This document shows, in pieces, positions 25,238-34,445 of a stretch of DNA of 64,000 bases. The translations under genes were made by a program, and so were the position numbers. How positions within the stretch are numbered: position 1 is the first letter of the stretch; every line of letters starts with the position of its first letter. The DNA comes from PALSA-243 sp963743705 (GTDB lineage Bacteria; Acidobacteriota; Terriglobia; Bryobacterales; Bryobacteraceae): NCBI GenBank assembly GCA_963743705.1, contig CAVUQS010000005.1, positions 372,001 to 436,000 on the forward strand, in the 5' to 3' direction. The notes below the pieces were generated by a model, which did not search any database, was not told the origin of the DNA, and worked only from the letters and a program-made list of their open reading frames with translations.

Positions 25238-26260
25238 TTGCGCATTCGCTTCCTCACGTCCACGCCGCTCGATATCCGGCGCGGCAGCGGCACATACGTC
25301 GGCATTCACGTGTTGGGGCGCGCGCTCGAATCGCTGGGCCACACGGTCTCCTACGAAACGCCCACGCGCCATTTTTCAAACTACACGCTGGAGCGGCTGG
25401 TCTTCAACCGTTCGCTGCGGGCGTCGCCTGAGTTCGATCTGACGATTGGCTTCGACATGGATGGCTATCGCATCGCGAGAGGCGCCGCGCACGTGGCGTC
25501 GCTTAAAGGGGTGATTGCCGACGAAGTGCGTTTTGAAGCGGGATTGACCAAGCTCACCATGTCGGTGCAAGCACACTGCGAGCGCCTGCACGTGCACCGC
25601 GCGGCGCTGACGCTCGCCACCAGCGAATACTCCGCGACGCAGGCCACGCAGCTCTACGGCATGAAGCAGCGGCCGGCTATCGTGCCGGAACTGATTGACC
25701 TGCCTGAATGGCGGCGAATGCTGGCCGCGCATCCGGCGGCGCCTTCCGATTTCACCGTGCTCTACGTGGGCCGCTTCTATCGGCGCAAACGCGTGAACCT
25801 TCTGCTGCGGGCGGCTGCGATTCTTCGTGACTCGATGGCCGATCTTAGGATTCGAATCGTCGGCAACGGGCCTTGCAACGATGCCTGGCGAGCTTTATCG
25901 CGCGAACTGCGCCTGGAGAACGTCGTTACCTGGTTGGGCGATGTCTCACGCGCGCAACTTGCCGAGGAATACAACCGCGCGGGCGCCTTCTGCCTGCCCA
26001 GCGTGCAGGAAGGCTTCGGCATCGTGCTGCTGGAAGCCATGGCCGCTGGCAAACCGATCGTCGCCGCGCGGGCGGGGGCCATTCCCGAAGTTGCGCCGCA
26101 CGCGGTACTAGTGGAGCCGGATAGCGCCGAGGCGTTGGCAGACGGCATCAAGCGCGTCCGGAACGCCGCGCCCGCGCCTCAAGAGTGGGTGGAACAATTC
26201 GACGCCCCGCGCGTGGCTGGCCGGTTTCTCGACGCCGTGGGCGGCGTTACGCCAAGGTAA
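25238..26260 (+). CDS. GT4-type glycosyltransferase
   Basis: A 340-residue GT-B enzyme. The N-terminal Rossmann-like half begins RIRFLTSTPLDIRRGSGTYVGIHV with the acceptor-side GSGTYVG loop. The C-terminal half has VLYVGRFYRRKRVNLLL, the EEYNRAGAFCLPSVQEGFGIVLLEAMAAGKPIV segment with the E(x7)E donor-binding motif, and a final GAIPEV loop. It is a retaining family-4 transferase that adds a sugar to a glycan or lipid acceptor; the donor is unknown. The TTG start at 25238 lies 7 bp after a TATAAT, so the mRNA may be leaderless. The queC start is only about 25 bp away on the other strand, and the 3' end overlaps tsaD by 14 bp. Confidence 0.86.
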   Translation: MRIRFLTSTPLDIRRGSGTYVGIHVLGRALESLGHTVSYETPTRHFSNYTLERLVFNRSLRASPEFDLTIGFDMDGYRIARGAAHVASLKGVIADEVRFEAGLTKLTMSVQAHCERLHVHRAALTLATSEYSATQATQLYGMKQRPAIVPELIDLPEWRRMLAAHPAAPSDFTVLYVGRFYRRKRVNLLLRAAAILRDSMADLRIRIVGNGPCNDAWRALSRELRLENVVTWLGDVSRAQLAEEYNRAGAFCLPSVQEGFGIVLLEAMAAGKPIVAARAGAIPEVAPHAVLVEPDSAEALADGIKRVRNAAPAPQEWVEQFDAPRVAGRFLDAVGGVTPR

Positions 26261-27326
26261 GATTCGGCTGCGCCTTAAGATCGAACGCGGCGAATTCGGC
26301 GCGCTCAAATTTGGGAAACGCAGCGGCGGCAATCATGGCGGCGTTATCGGTGGAGAGGCCGGGAGTGGGAAAGTAGACTGGATAGGCGGATCGCCGCGCG
26401 CGCGCCGCGGCTCGCAATCCCGCATTGCATGCCACGCCGCCGGAAATAATCATGGCGCGCGCATCGATCGATTCCGCAGCCGTCGTGGCGCGCGTCAGCA
26501 ATTCCGAAATCACCGCTTGCTGAAACGACGCCAGCAGCCCGAGCGTTTCCCTGGGCGTGACCGTGAGCCAATCTTCGGTGGATGGCGCCGGGTTTTCGCG
26601 GAACACCGCCCGCCGGGCCGCAATCTCCGCAGTCATTTCGCGGGCTTCGACCCATCGCAAAACCGCTGTTTTCAGGCCGCTGAAGCTGAAATCGAGCGCA
26701 TTGCCTTTCATCTTGGCGAAGGTGAACTTCACCGCATGGGAATCGCCGTGGGGCGCGAGCCGGTCGATCACGGGACCGCCGGGATATCCGTAGCCGAGCA
26801 ATTTGGCTACTTTGTCGAATGCCTCGCCGGCGGCGTCGTCGCGCGTCTTGCCCAACAAACGGTAGCGGAAGCCCTCGCGCACTTCGAAAAGATGCGTGTG
26901 GCCGCCGCTCACCACCAGCGCGAGCGCGGGCAATTCCACATGGATGCCGTCGCCCTTGGCCTCCATAATCACGGCGTGGATGTGGCCTTCGATGTGATTG
27001 ACGCCGATCAGCGGAATGCCGCGCGCGAAGCACAGCGATTTCGCATAGGTGAGGCCAACCAACAGCGAGCCCGCGAGGCCTGGGCCGGATGTCGCGGCAA
27101 TGGCCGCCAAATCGTCCCAAGCTGTTCCGGCCGATTCCATGGCTTCGCGCACCACGGGCACGATGGCCCGCAGATGCTCGCGCGAGGCAAGCTCCGGCAC
27201 CACGCCGCCATACTTGGCATGCGTGGACATCTGCGACGCCACCACCGACGAGACCACCCGCAGGCCGTCTTCCACCACCGCGGCCGCTGTCTCATCGCAT
27301 GACGATTCAATGCCGAGGATGCGCAC
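26247..27326 (-). CDS. tsaD: tRNA N6-adenosine threonylcarbamoyltransferase
   Basis: TsaD transfers threonylcarbamoyl from TC-AMP to A37 of ANN-decoding tRNAs. It is nearly universal and essential, working with TsaB and TsaE in bacteria. About 359 residues with all hallmarks: RILGIESSCDETAAAVVEDG, the metal-binding NHIEGHIHA (HxEGH), ALVVSGGHTHLF, the ASKH-fold DKVAKLLGYGYPGGPVID, and a late SGGVACNAGLR. The GTG at 27326 places RILGIESSCDET right at the N-terminus as expected; an upstream ORF extension adds only 9 unconserved residues. It is divergent from the FHA-GAF-phosphatase gene with 38 bp between starts. Confidence 0.95.
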   Translation of the reverse strand: MRILGIESSCDETAAAVVEDGLRVVSSVVASQMSTHAKYGGVVPELASREHLRAIVPVVREAMESAGTAWDDLAAIAATSGPGLAGSLLVGLTYAKSLCFARGIPLIGVNHIEGHIHAVIMEAKGDGIHVELPALALVVSGGHTHLFEVREGFRYRLLGKTRDDAAGEAFDKVAKLLGYGYPGGPVIDRLAPHGDSHAVKFTFAKMKGNALDFSFSGLKTAVLRWVEAREMTAEIAARRAVFRENPAPSTEDWLTVTPRETLGLLASFQQAVISELLTRATTAAESIDARAMIISGGVACNAGLRAAARARRSAYPVYFPTPGLSTDNAAMIAAAAFPKFERAEFAAFDLKAQPNLTLA

Positions 27327-27348
27327 TAATCCTACGGTAACGCAGCGG

Positions 27349-27354
27349 TACAAT
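27349..27354 (+). promoter_or_regulatory. TACAAT -10-like element before the FHA-GAF-PP2C gene
   Basis: TACAAT lies 10 bp before the ATG at 27365 and overlaps the palindrome ACAATTGT (27350-27357). It could serve a very short leader for the phosphatase gene. The evidence is only one box. Confidence 0.3.
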
Positions 27355-27364
27355 TGTGTTCTCC

Positions 27365-29002
27365 ATGGTCCGCGAACTATTGATTCAAGGCCCCGACGGC
27401 GCAGCCCGCACCGTTCCGTTAACGGGCCGCCTCACTGTGGGCCGGTCCAATACCGCCGATTTGTGTTTCCCGGAAGACGCGGGCCTTTCGCGCCAGCACT
27501 TCGCGTTCGAATCCGATGGCGACGGCGGCTGGACCATCGAAGATTTCGGCAGCAAAAACGGCACGTTCGTCAACAGCATTCCGCTCAAAGCGCGCCTTTT
27601 GCTGCAGCCTGGCGATCGCATCACCGCGGGACATCTGGTGATTGTCTACGCGCCCTCGGAGGCAAATCCGGGCGATCAACGCGTGGTGGTGTTTGAGGGT
27701 CCGGAGAACACGCCCGCTTCGACGACCGTGGTCACCAGCCTGGAAGGCGCGCTCTCGAATCAGACCATGGTGCTGGAGCGCGGCGGCGTGAAAGCGACGG
27801 CCCCGATGCAGGCATTGATCCGCGCCGGGCAGGTGCTTTCCGAAAACAAACCGCTGGCCGATCTTTTCCCGCTGATTCTCGATCTTTCCATTCAGGCCGT
27901 CAACGCGCAGCGCGGCGTGCTTCTGCTGATTGAGGGCGAGAAACTCATACCGCGCGCCCACAAAGGCGAAGGGTTTCACATTTCGACCGGTGTCCGCGAC
28001 CGCGTCATCAACGACAAGACCTCTATCCTGGTGCGCGACGCGCAGGCCGATGAAGCTTTCCGCGGCCGCATGAGCATTGTGGAGCAGAAAGTCCACACGA
28101 TGATGGCGGTGCCGCTGCAAACCAAAGAGCGGATTATTGGCCTGATTTACGTGGATTCTCCGTTCATCCTGCGCGAATTCACCAAAGACGATCTCAGCCT
28201 GCTCACGGTGATGGCGAATACGGCGGCCATCCGCATCGAGAATGCGCGCTTGGCGGAAATCGAAGCGGCCGAGCGCATCATGGTGCGCGATCTGTCGCAG
28301 GCCGCCGAAATTCAGCGCGGCGTGCTGCCCGGCGAAGCGCCGCAGCTTGCCGGCGTCGATCTGGCGGGCTACAACGCCGCCTGCCGCACCGTGGGCGGCG
28401 ATTATTACGATTTCTTTCCCTACCCCGACGGCCGCGTGGCGCTGACGCTGGGCGACGTTTCGGGCAAAGGCATGCCGGCTTCGTTGATGATGATGGCGCT
28501 TCACGCGCGCGTTCAGGTGCTGGCCGAAGACCCGGGCGATTTGGGCGCGTTCATGAACCGCCTGAACAAGGCGACCTGCGCCAAGTGCCCCAGCAATCGC
28601 TTCATCACGTTCTTCTTCTGCATCCTCGACACGACCACCGGCGCTCTGAGCTTTGCCAATGCCGGCCACAATCCGCCCATCGTGATGCGGACTTCGGGCG
28701 CGGCTGAAATGCTCGAAGCCGGCGGCCCGCCGCTCGGTATCCTCTCTATGTCGTCTTACAGCGAGCAGAAGACACAACTCGCTCCCGGCGACTTGCTAGT
28801 GCTCTATAGCGACGGCGTGACTGAGGCGATCAACGGCCAGGAAGAGGAATTCGGCGAGGAGCAGTTTATCGAAGTCTTGCGCCGGCACCGCGGGGAATCG
28901 GCTACGGTGATCTCCGAGGCGGTAACCACAGCCTTACTGGAATTCGCCGCCGGAGCGCCGCCGGCGGACGATATTACGCTGGTTGTGGCGAAACGGTTAT
29001 AG
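27365..29002 (+). CDS. FHA-GAF-PP2C (SpoIIE-type) protein phosphatase
   Basis: A cytoplasmic signalling protein of about 545 residues. An FHA domain (about 15-100: LTVGRSNTADLCFPED, LSRQHFAF, DFGSKNGTFVN) binds phosphothreonine. A GAF domain (about 150-300) is followed by a short coiled linker (EIEAAERIMVRDLSQAAEIQR) and a SpoIIE/RsbU-type PPM phosphatase (about 335-545). Its acidic metal motifs are all present: VGGDYYDFF, LGDVSGKGMPASLM, ANAGHNPP, YSDGVTEA and PADDITLVV. Such proteins dephosphorylate anti-sigma antagonists or other Ser/Thr-phosphoproteins in response to signals on FHA or GAF. ATG 27365 is preferred; a GTG three codons earlier is possible. The partner kinase or STAS protein is not in the window. 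Confidence 0.92.
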   Translation: MVRELLIQGPDGAARTVPLTGRLTVGRSNTADLCFPEDAGLSRQHFAFESDGDGGWTIEDFGSKNGTFVNSIPLKARLLLQPGDRITAGHLVIVYAPSEANPGDQRVVVFEGPENTPASTTVVTSLEGALSNQTMVLERGGVKATAPMQALIRAGQVLSENKPLADLFPLILDLSIQAVNAQRGVLLLIEGEKLIPRAHKGEGFHISTGVRDRVINDKTSILVRDAQADEAFRGRMSIVEQKVHTMMAVPLQTKERIIGLIYVDSPFILREFTKDDLSLLTVMANTAAIRIENARLAEIEAAERIMVRDLSQAAEIQRGVLPGEAPQLAGVDLAGYNAACRTVGGDYYDFFPYPDGRVALTLGDVSGKGMPASLMMMALHARVQVLAEDPGDLGAFMNRLNKATCAKCPSNRFITFFFCILDTTTGALSFANAGHNPPIVMRTSGAAEMLEAGGPPLGILSMSSYSEQKTQLAPGDLLVLYSDGVTEAINGQEEEFGEEQFIEVLRRHRGESATVISEAVTTALLEFAAGAPPADDITLVVAKRL

Positions 29003-29049
29003 ACACTTGTAACTTCCTGCCCACCCCGGCACGCCGTTTCTATTGAGCG

Positions 29050-29916
29050 ATGAAAGTCTGTCTCATACTCGCTGCGGCCGCAATTGCCAACGCCGCCACT
29101 CCCAATAAGGCTGCGCTGGCGCTGCTCGCCAAGGCATCTGCGGTTTTCGACGCCAACCAGGCGCGCGAAGTGCATTGGAACTGGACTGCCCTCGAGAAGC
29201 GCTCGCTCACCAACCGCTCCGGCGCCGTGGTTCAAACGTTTCCCAGCGTGACGGCCGAATCAGTGCTTCGCGCCAATGGCGGGCGCTGCAACGCGGTGGT
29301 GGCCTGGGGCGACGGTTTGAAGCCCTACAAAGCCTCAGCCAGCCCCGACGAGCGCTGCCGCGCCATGGACGATTTCCGTCCGCCCTTTGAAGTGCGCGAG
29401 TTGCTGCGTGGGTCGCAAGCCACGATGGGGCCGGCGGCAGATGGCGGCGCGGCGATCCTGATTCAACCGGATAAGGCGCGCCAGCGTTCGGACGACTCGG
29501 AGATCCGCTGCGCGGCGTCGATCGAAGCCACGGTACGCCTCGACCCCACGTCATCGTTCCCAAGATCGATTGAAGGCAAGGTGACGGGCGATGGGTGCGA
29601 GCAGCGCGGCGCGGCGCCGATGCAGTACGGTCAGGCCTCGTCCAAGATGATGCGCACGGCGTTCCGCAAGGGCGCGTCGTTCCGCATGACGTTCCAACTT
29701 CAGAAAGACAAGTTCGCCAATCAAGCGAACAGCTTCTGGATCTGCGTCAGCCAGCACTACGCCATGCCGTGGGATTCCGACAATGAAGTGCTCGCTTATT
29801 GGGGCCGTCAGATTCCGGCCAATTCCGCCGGACGGCAGTTGGTGAAAGATATCGCGACGCGCGCGCGTGAATTCGGCGCGGACTCCGCCGTCAGCTTCGG
29901 CGCTGACGATCATTAG
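29050..29916 (+). CDS. Conserved secreted protein of unknown function
   Basis: A 288-residue protein with a short signal peptide (MKVCLILAAAAIANA). I recognise no domain. The N-terminal part carries a WNWTALEKRSLTNRSG segment. The middle has paired cysteines (GGRCNAVVAWGDG, DERCRAMDDF, IRCAASIEA, DGCEQRGA) that could form disulfides in the periplasm. The last third is mixed alpha/beta (ANSFWICVSQHYAMPWDSDN). It lies between the phosphatase gene and argD, on the same strand, with 47 bp and 21 bp gaps, so some read-through with argD is likely. A periplasmic beta-rich accessory role is possible but not shown. Confidence 0.6.
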   Translation: MKVCLILAAAAIANAATPNKAALALLAKASAVFDANQAREVHWNWTALEKRSLTNRSGAVVQTFPSVTAESVLRANGGRCNAVVAWGDGLKPYKASASPDERCRAMDDFRPPFEVRELLRGSQATMGPAADGGAAILIQPDKARQRSDDSEIRCAASIEATVRLDPTSSFPRSIEGKVTGDGCEQRGAAPMQYGQASSKMMRTAFRKGASFRMTFQLQKDKFANQANSFWICVSQHYAMPWDSDNEVLAYWGRQIPANSAGRQLVKDIATRAREFGADSAVSFGADDH

Positions 29917-29937
29917 CCAACACGCTATGATGAGTGA

Positions 29938-31158
29938 ATGACAAGCGTCCTTCCGCCCGAGCCGGAGGTATCTTCACCCTCCATCGCCGATCTTGAACGC
30001 GACTACCTGCTGCAGAACTACACCCGCTATCCGCTGACGCTGGCGCGCGGTAAAGGCTGCTACATATATGACACGCAGGGGCGCCGCTATCTCGATTTCA
30101 TTACGGGAATCGGAGTGAACGCGCTGGGGCACGCGCACCCGCGGATGGTCAAGGTAATTCGCGAGCAGGCGGGGCAGATCCTGCACACATCTAATCTCTA
30201 TTACCACCAATATCAGGGGCCTCTCGCGAAGCGCCTGGTAGAGATGAGTGGATTGCAGCGCGTGTTTTTCGCTAACACCGGCAGCGAATCCGTGGAATGC
30301 GCACTGAAGATGGTTCATTCGCACGGCCGCGCCATTCACCCTGACAAATACGAGATCATCGCGCTCAACAATTCATTTCACGGGCGGACGATGGGCGCGC
30401 TTTCGGTCACCGGGCAGCCTAAATATCGCGCCGATTTTGAGCCTATGGTGCCGGGCGTGAAATTTGTTAATGCCAACGATCTGGAGGCCCTCGAAGGCGC
30501 ATTCAACGAACGCACCGCGGGCATGATCCTGGAGCTGATTCAGGGCGAGGGCGGGATTCATCCGATCAACCACGAATTCGCCGCCAAGGCGCGCGAACTG
30601 GCGGACCGCCACAACGCGCTCTTAGTGGCCGACGAAACTCAATGCGGCGTGGGACGGCCCGGAACCTACTTCGCCTATCAACGCGCCAACCCGGTGATTC
30701 TGCCGGATGTCATGGTCGCGGCGAAACCGCTGGCTTGCGGTATTCCGCTCGGCATCGTGGTGGCCAATGAAAAAGCGGCGGCGGCGATCCGGCCCGGCAT
30801 GCACGGCAGCACGTTCGGCGGCGGCCCGCTGGCCTGCCGCGCGGCGCTCGAATTTCTCAATATTCTCGACGAGTTGCTACCCTCGATCCAGCGCGTGGGC
30901 GCCTATTTCTTTGAGCAATTGCAGGCGCTCGCAACGAAGTTCGGCGTCGTCAAGGAAGTGCGCGGCTTCGGCCTGATGCTCGGGATGGATCTTACGATTC
31001 CCGGCAAGCAGATCGTTTTCGATGCTATGGATGCCGGATTGTTGATCAATTGCACGCACGATACCGTGCTGCGGTTCCTGCCGGCTTACATCGTGACCGA
31101 AAAGGAAGTCGACCGCGCCGTGAAGATTCTACGCCGCGTCCTCGCCAAAGCGAAGTAA
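29938..31158 (+). CDS. argD: Acetylornithine-type class III aminotransferase
   Basis: A PLP-dependent fold-type I enzyme of about 406 residues. Key segments: GVNALGHAHPRMVKVI, FANTGSESVECALKMV (phosphate-binding), SFHGRTMGALSVTG, LELIQGEGGIHPI, ADETQCGVGRPGTYFAYQ and the Schiff-base lysine in VMVAAKPLACGIPLG. The sequence fits acetylornithine/succinylornithine aminotransferases of arginine synthesis, although 4-aminobutyrate or lysine-branch paralogs look similar. No other arg gene is nearby, so the symbol rests on the sequence alone. It starts 21 bp after the secreted protein, and the ThuA-like gene begins immediately after its stop. Confidence 0.8.
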   Translation: MTSVLPPEPEVSSPSIADLERDYLLQNYTRYPLTLARGKGCYIYDTQGRRYLDFITGIGVNALGHAHPRMVKVIREQAGQILHTSNLYYHQYQGPLAKRLVEMSGLQRVFFANTGSESVECALKMVHSHGRAIHPDKYEIIALNNSFHGRTMGALSVTGQPKYRADFEPMVPGVKFVNANDLEALEGAFNERTAGMILELIQGEGGIHPINHEFAAKARELADRHNALLVADETQCGVGRPGTYFAYQRANPVILPDVMVAAKPLACGIPLGIVVANEKAAAAIRPGMHGSTFGGGPLACRAALEFLNILDELLPSIQRVGAYFFEQLQALATKFGVVKEVRGFGLMLGMDLTIPGKQIVFDAMDAGLLINCTHDTVLRFLPAYIVTEKEVDRAVKILRRVLAKAK

Positions 31159-31972
31159 GTGACGCAGCGCATGCGAAGGTCGATCATTACGTTGCTGCTG
31201 ATTGCGGCGGGGGCGTCTGTCACGCAGGCGCAGCAGGCGCCGCACCGCCCGCGCATCCTGGCCTGGGGCGACACGGTCACGGGGTACCAGCACGATTCGA
31301 TCTCGCATGCGCTGGCTACTATCGAGCGCCTGGGCCGCGAATCCGGCGCGTTCGATACCTACATCCGCACGGATTCGCAACTCATCACCAAGCAGGTCAT
31401 CCCCGAACCGGCGCGCAACACGCGCAACCTGAACTATTTCGATGCCATCTTTTACTTCGGCACCGGCGACAACGCTCAGCCCGCAGCAGAAGAAGGACCT
31501 GCTGTCTTTCATTCACGATGACGGTAAGGGATTCGTCGGCGCACACACGGGTGACGATGCATTCTTCGACTGGCCTGAGTTCGCGGTGATGATCGGCGGC
31601 TGGTTCGACAATCATCCATGGGGCGTCTTCGACGCGCCGGTGATCGTGGAAGATCCGTCGTTCCCCGCCATGAAGCCGTTCCCCGCGCGCTTCACCATCC
31701 ACGACGAAATCTACGAGCACAAGAATTTCGACCGCTCCAAAGTACACGTGCTGGCGCGCCTGGATGCCTCGAAGCTCGATTACACGAAGCCGAACATCAA
31801 CCGCGCCGATCACGATTTTCCCGTGGCGTGGGCCAAAATGTATGGCAAAGGCCGCGTATTCTATTCCACGTTCGGCCACGCCGCCGAGACCTGGGACGAC
31901 CCGATGATACAGAAGATGTATTTCGAGGCCGTCCGCTGGGCTCTGCGCTTGACCGGCGACGATGTGAAGTAG
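31159..31972 (+). pseudogene. ThuA-like secreted protein, single frameshift
   Basis: A signal peptide (RRSIITLLLIAAGASVTQAQ) is followed by the trehalose-utilisation/ThuA fold (RILAWGDTVTGYQHDSISH, YFDAIFYFGTGD). The frame breaks near 31468-31472 and resumes as TLSPQQKKDLLSFIHDDGKG, FVGAHTGDDAFFDWPEF, and ends VFYSTFGHAAETWDD. One extra base (or two missing) explains it; removing one A gives GTGDTLSPQ. Together about 270 residues, the normal size. ThuA-like proteins resemble class I glutamine amidotransferases and are tied to sugar metabolism. It starts right after argD (GTG 31159; ATG 31171 also possible). Both halves are well preserved, so recent damage or error. Confidence 0.8.
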
Positions 31973-31975
31973 CTT

Positions 31976-33372
31976 CTACTTCGTCTTGATGTAACGGCTC
32001 GCGAATGTAATGAAGGTCGGCCAATTCGGCGCCGGCGTGTGCCCGCCGCTGTGCTGCCGGAAGGCGATATCGCCATCGACCAGCGGCGTCTCAATCGGCG
32101 GAAACTCGCTCGTCCCCATATCTTTCTTGCCGAGCAGCTTGTATACCGGGCCTGCGCCCGCCGCAGCCAGGAACATGCCCTTGGCATCCACCCATCCATC
32201 GCCCTGCGTGGCCCCGCCGCTGATGAAGACGGGGCGCGGCGCGCACATGGCCACCAATTCGTGCATGTCGACCGGCAGATCGTCCCACGTCAACGGGCCG
32301 GCGTACTTGAGGAAGTTGCCCGCCATCCAGTGGTATTCGCTGTTGGCGGTGACGTTCTCGACGATCTCGCCCCAGTTGCGGCGATTCAGCTTCGCGCCGC
32401 CTTCGCCCGACGAGCTCACGTAGGCGATCGCGAAACGCGGGTCGTATGCCATGGTGACGATCGTCGCTTTTCCATAGCGCGAATGGCCTTCGACGCCGAC
32501 CTGCCTCGCATCCACGGCATGATCGGTCTCGAAGTAATCGAGCGCGCGGCTGGCGCCCCAAGCCCAGGCGCGTAGCGCGCCCCAATCGTCCGGCTTGCGC
32601 GGCTCGCCCTTGTTCACAAGCCCGATGATGCCTTGGCGCAAACCCGCACCGTTATCGGCCTGAACGCTGGTGGGAACGAGCTCTGCGTAACCCCAACCCT
32701 TCGCCAACACCTGCTGCTGCCACGTCGGTCCCGGAGGCGCGCCGCGGCCTGCGCCCGCAGCCCCGCCGCGCCCGGCGCCGAATCCGGAGGAAACACGAAG
32801 CCGAATTCCATGATCACCGGCACCGGACCCTTGGCGTCTTCCGGCGTTGAAAGCGTCAAGTCGATATCGACCTTGACCGAGGGATAGGACGAATTATCGA
32901 CGTGTCCCACCAGCTTTTTCGTGATGACCGCGAAGTCGCCGTTCTTCTCGTGCGTGGTCGACGTCACTTCCCAATTGACCTTCGGCGTGTTCTTCGGCAT
33001 GCGCCCGAAAACTTCGCGATCGAAATCCTCGACGATCTGGGGGCGGCGTTGATCCCACCACATCTTCGCCGACGTTACTTTCTTGCCGTTCTTCAGCGTC
33101 AGCGGATCGGGAAGTTTCGGGTACGGATTGGCCTTGGATTCATCATAGTTCGCGTAGTTGGGCGAATCCGGATGGCTGCCATCCTTGCCGGGGCGCAGGC
33201 TGGCGATGTGCAGTTGATCCATCATTTGCTGATGGTCTTCCGCCGTCAACTTGGCTCGCTCCGCGGCGGCCGCCTGTTGTTCCGGAGTCATCGCGGGCGG
33301 TTGGGCAAAAGCGGCCGGCATGGTCGCCAGCAGCAGGATTCCGAGGGTTTCGGTTCGCATGGGGAACCACAT
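31976..33372 (-). pseudogene. CE15-like secreted esterase, single frameshift
   Basis: The N-terminal part has a signal peptide (TLGILLLATMPAAFAQ) and a family-typical approach region: NYDESKANPYPKLPDPL, KMWWDQRRPQIVEDFDREV, PVPVIMEFGFVFPP. The frame slips near 32785-32787, where one base seems missing. It then continues through a Gly/Ala-rich linker and PTWQQQVLAKGWGYAEL to the nucleophile motif VEGHSRYGKATI and HELVAMCAPRPVFISGG. This is the glucuronoyl-esterase (CE15) or closely related acetyl-xylan-esterase-like arrangement, about 460 residues when joined. Start ATG 33372 follows GGAGG by 8 bp. It converges on the ThuA-like gene, 3 bp apart. It is the second CE15-type gene in the window. 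Confidence 0.8.
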
Positions 33373-33445
33373 AGTTCTCACCTCCGAGGTGCGCGGGAAA
33401 TTAGTTTAACATCCGAACTATATCGTATTTGGCCGGCCCGTATAA

Positions 33446-34231
33446 CTACTTGGGAGGCGCGAGGCCTTCCGTCAGTTCGATGTACGTTCCCCAGGGGTCG
33501 GTAAAAAATGCGATGGCAGCGGATGTATTCGGGATCTTTGTGTAGGGGCGATCGATCTTATTTCCCTGGGCTTCCAGCTTCGAGAGAAATGCAGGCAGAT
33601 TTTTGATCTCGAATCCGATGTGATCCAACGCGCGGCCTTTGGTGGCGACGGGGGCGGCCTCGATGGAACCGAAGGTGAGATTGATCCCCGGAAGATCGGC
33701 GGTGACAAACTGCGCTCGCTTGCCGGGAACCGCGCCGAACGTTTTGACATACCAGGCCTGCATCGCTGGAATATCCTGCGTGGCGAAGTGAATATGGTGA
33801 CTGGCGATGGGGGTGGGGAGCGAAGTCTCCTCGATAATCTCCACTCGAATATCATCGGGAGTCAACAGGTAGACCTGCGTGGGGCGCGCGATCGGTTCCA
33901 TTTTGAGACCCGCGGCCTGCCACTTCGGGAGCCAGTCCTTCATGTTCCTGACCTGAAAGCCGAAGTGATTGACAGTCGAGCCGACGCTGCCGCCGGAAGG
34001 TTCGCCCTTTCGAAGCATGACGTACATGCCAGGAAACTCGATCAATTCCAAACGGCCATTGGAAACCGTCTTTCCACCGAGAAGCGCGAAGAAGTTCTTG
34101 TTGGCGTCGAGGTCGCGCACAGTCAGGTGTATGTGCCCCATCGAGACGCCTTCGGCGTTCGGGGCCGGAAGCTGGGCGGGCGCGGTAATGGCACAGGCCA
34201 GGGCCAGACCGAAAAGCAGCCGGAGGTTCAT
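33446..34231 (-). CDS. Secreted protein with two VOC (glyoxalase-like) domains
   Basis: 261 residues: a signal peptide (about 1-20, AITAPAQ), then two vicinal-oxygen-chelate modules. The first (about 28-135) begins MGHIHLTVRDLDANKNFFALLG. The second (about 142-255) begins SHHIHFATQDIPAMQAWYVKTFG and ends FFTDPWGTYIELTEGL. Conserved His and Glu at the metal positions are present (GHIHLTV, NHFGFQV, DHIGFEI, YIELTEG). VOC enzymes include glyoxalases, dioxygenases and isomerases; the periplasmic location and substrate are unknown. It stands apart, with a fragment of the GNAT gene just upstream. Confidence 0.85.
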   Translation of the reverse strand: MNLRLLFGLALACAITAPAQLPAPNAEGVSMGHIHLTVRDLDANKNFFALLGGKTVSNGRLELIEFPGMYVMLRKGEPSGGSVGSTVNHFGFQVRNMKDWLPKWQAAGLKMEPIARPTQVYLLTPDDIRVEIIEETSLPTPIASHHIHFATQDIPAMQAWYVKTFGAVPGKRAQFVTADLPGINLTFGSIEAAPVATKGRALDHIGFEIKNLPAFLSKLEAQGNKIDRPYTKIPNTSAAIAFFTDPWGTYIELTEGLAPPK

Positions 34232-34238
34232 GATTGAC

Positions 34239-34445
34239 TTACTTTATCAACAAGATCATATGATCTTCGTCGACGTATTCCGAACCCCCCTTCAGGGCAT
34301 TCGGCTCTCTTCCGAAAATCTCAAACCCGAAGCTCAGGTACAGTTGCTTCGCGGCGTTCTGACTCGCCGTGACGGCTAGCAGGAGTCGAGCATTTCCGGT
34401 TAACTGACGAAAAGCACTGATGCCGATCGGGGTCGGGTTATTCAA
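34239..34445 (-). pseudogene. Fragment: duplicated C-terminal end of the GNAT gene
   Basis: The last ~48 codons (LLAVTASQNAAKQLYLSFGF to DEDHMILLIK) are almost identical to the end of the GNAT acetyltransferase at 35033-35539. The first ~20 codons of the open frame are unrelated, and there is no GNAT core or acetyl-CoA motif. It is a non-functional duplicate tail. Confidence 0.8.
34243..34384 (-). repeat. 142 bp duplication of the GNAT 3' end (copy 1)
   Basis: Matches 35037-35178 over the full 142 bp with only scattered substitutions and no indels. Similarity begins at TTTATCA and stops after GGCTAGCAGGA. Confidence 0.85.
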
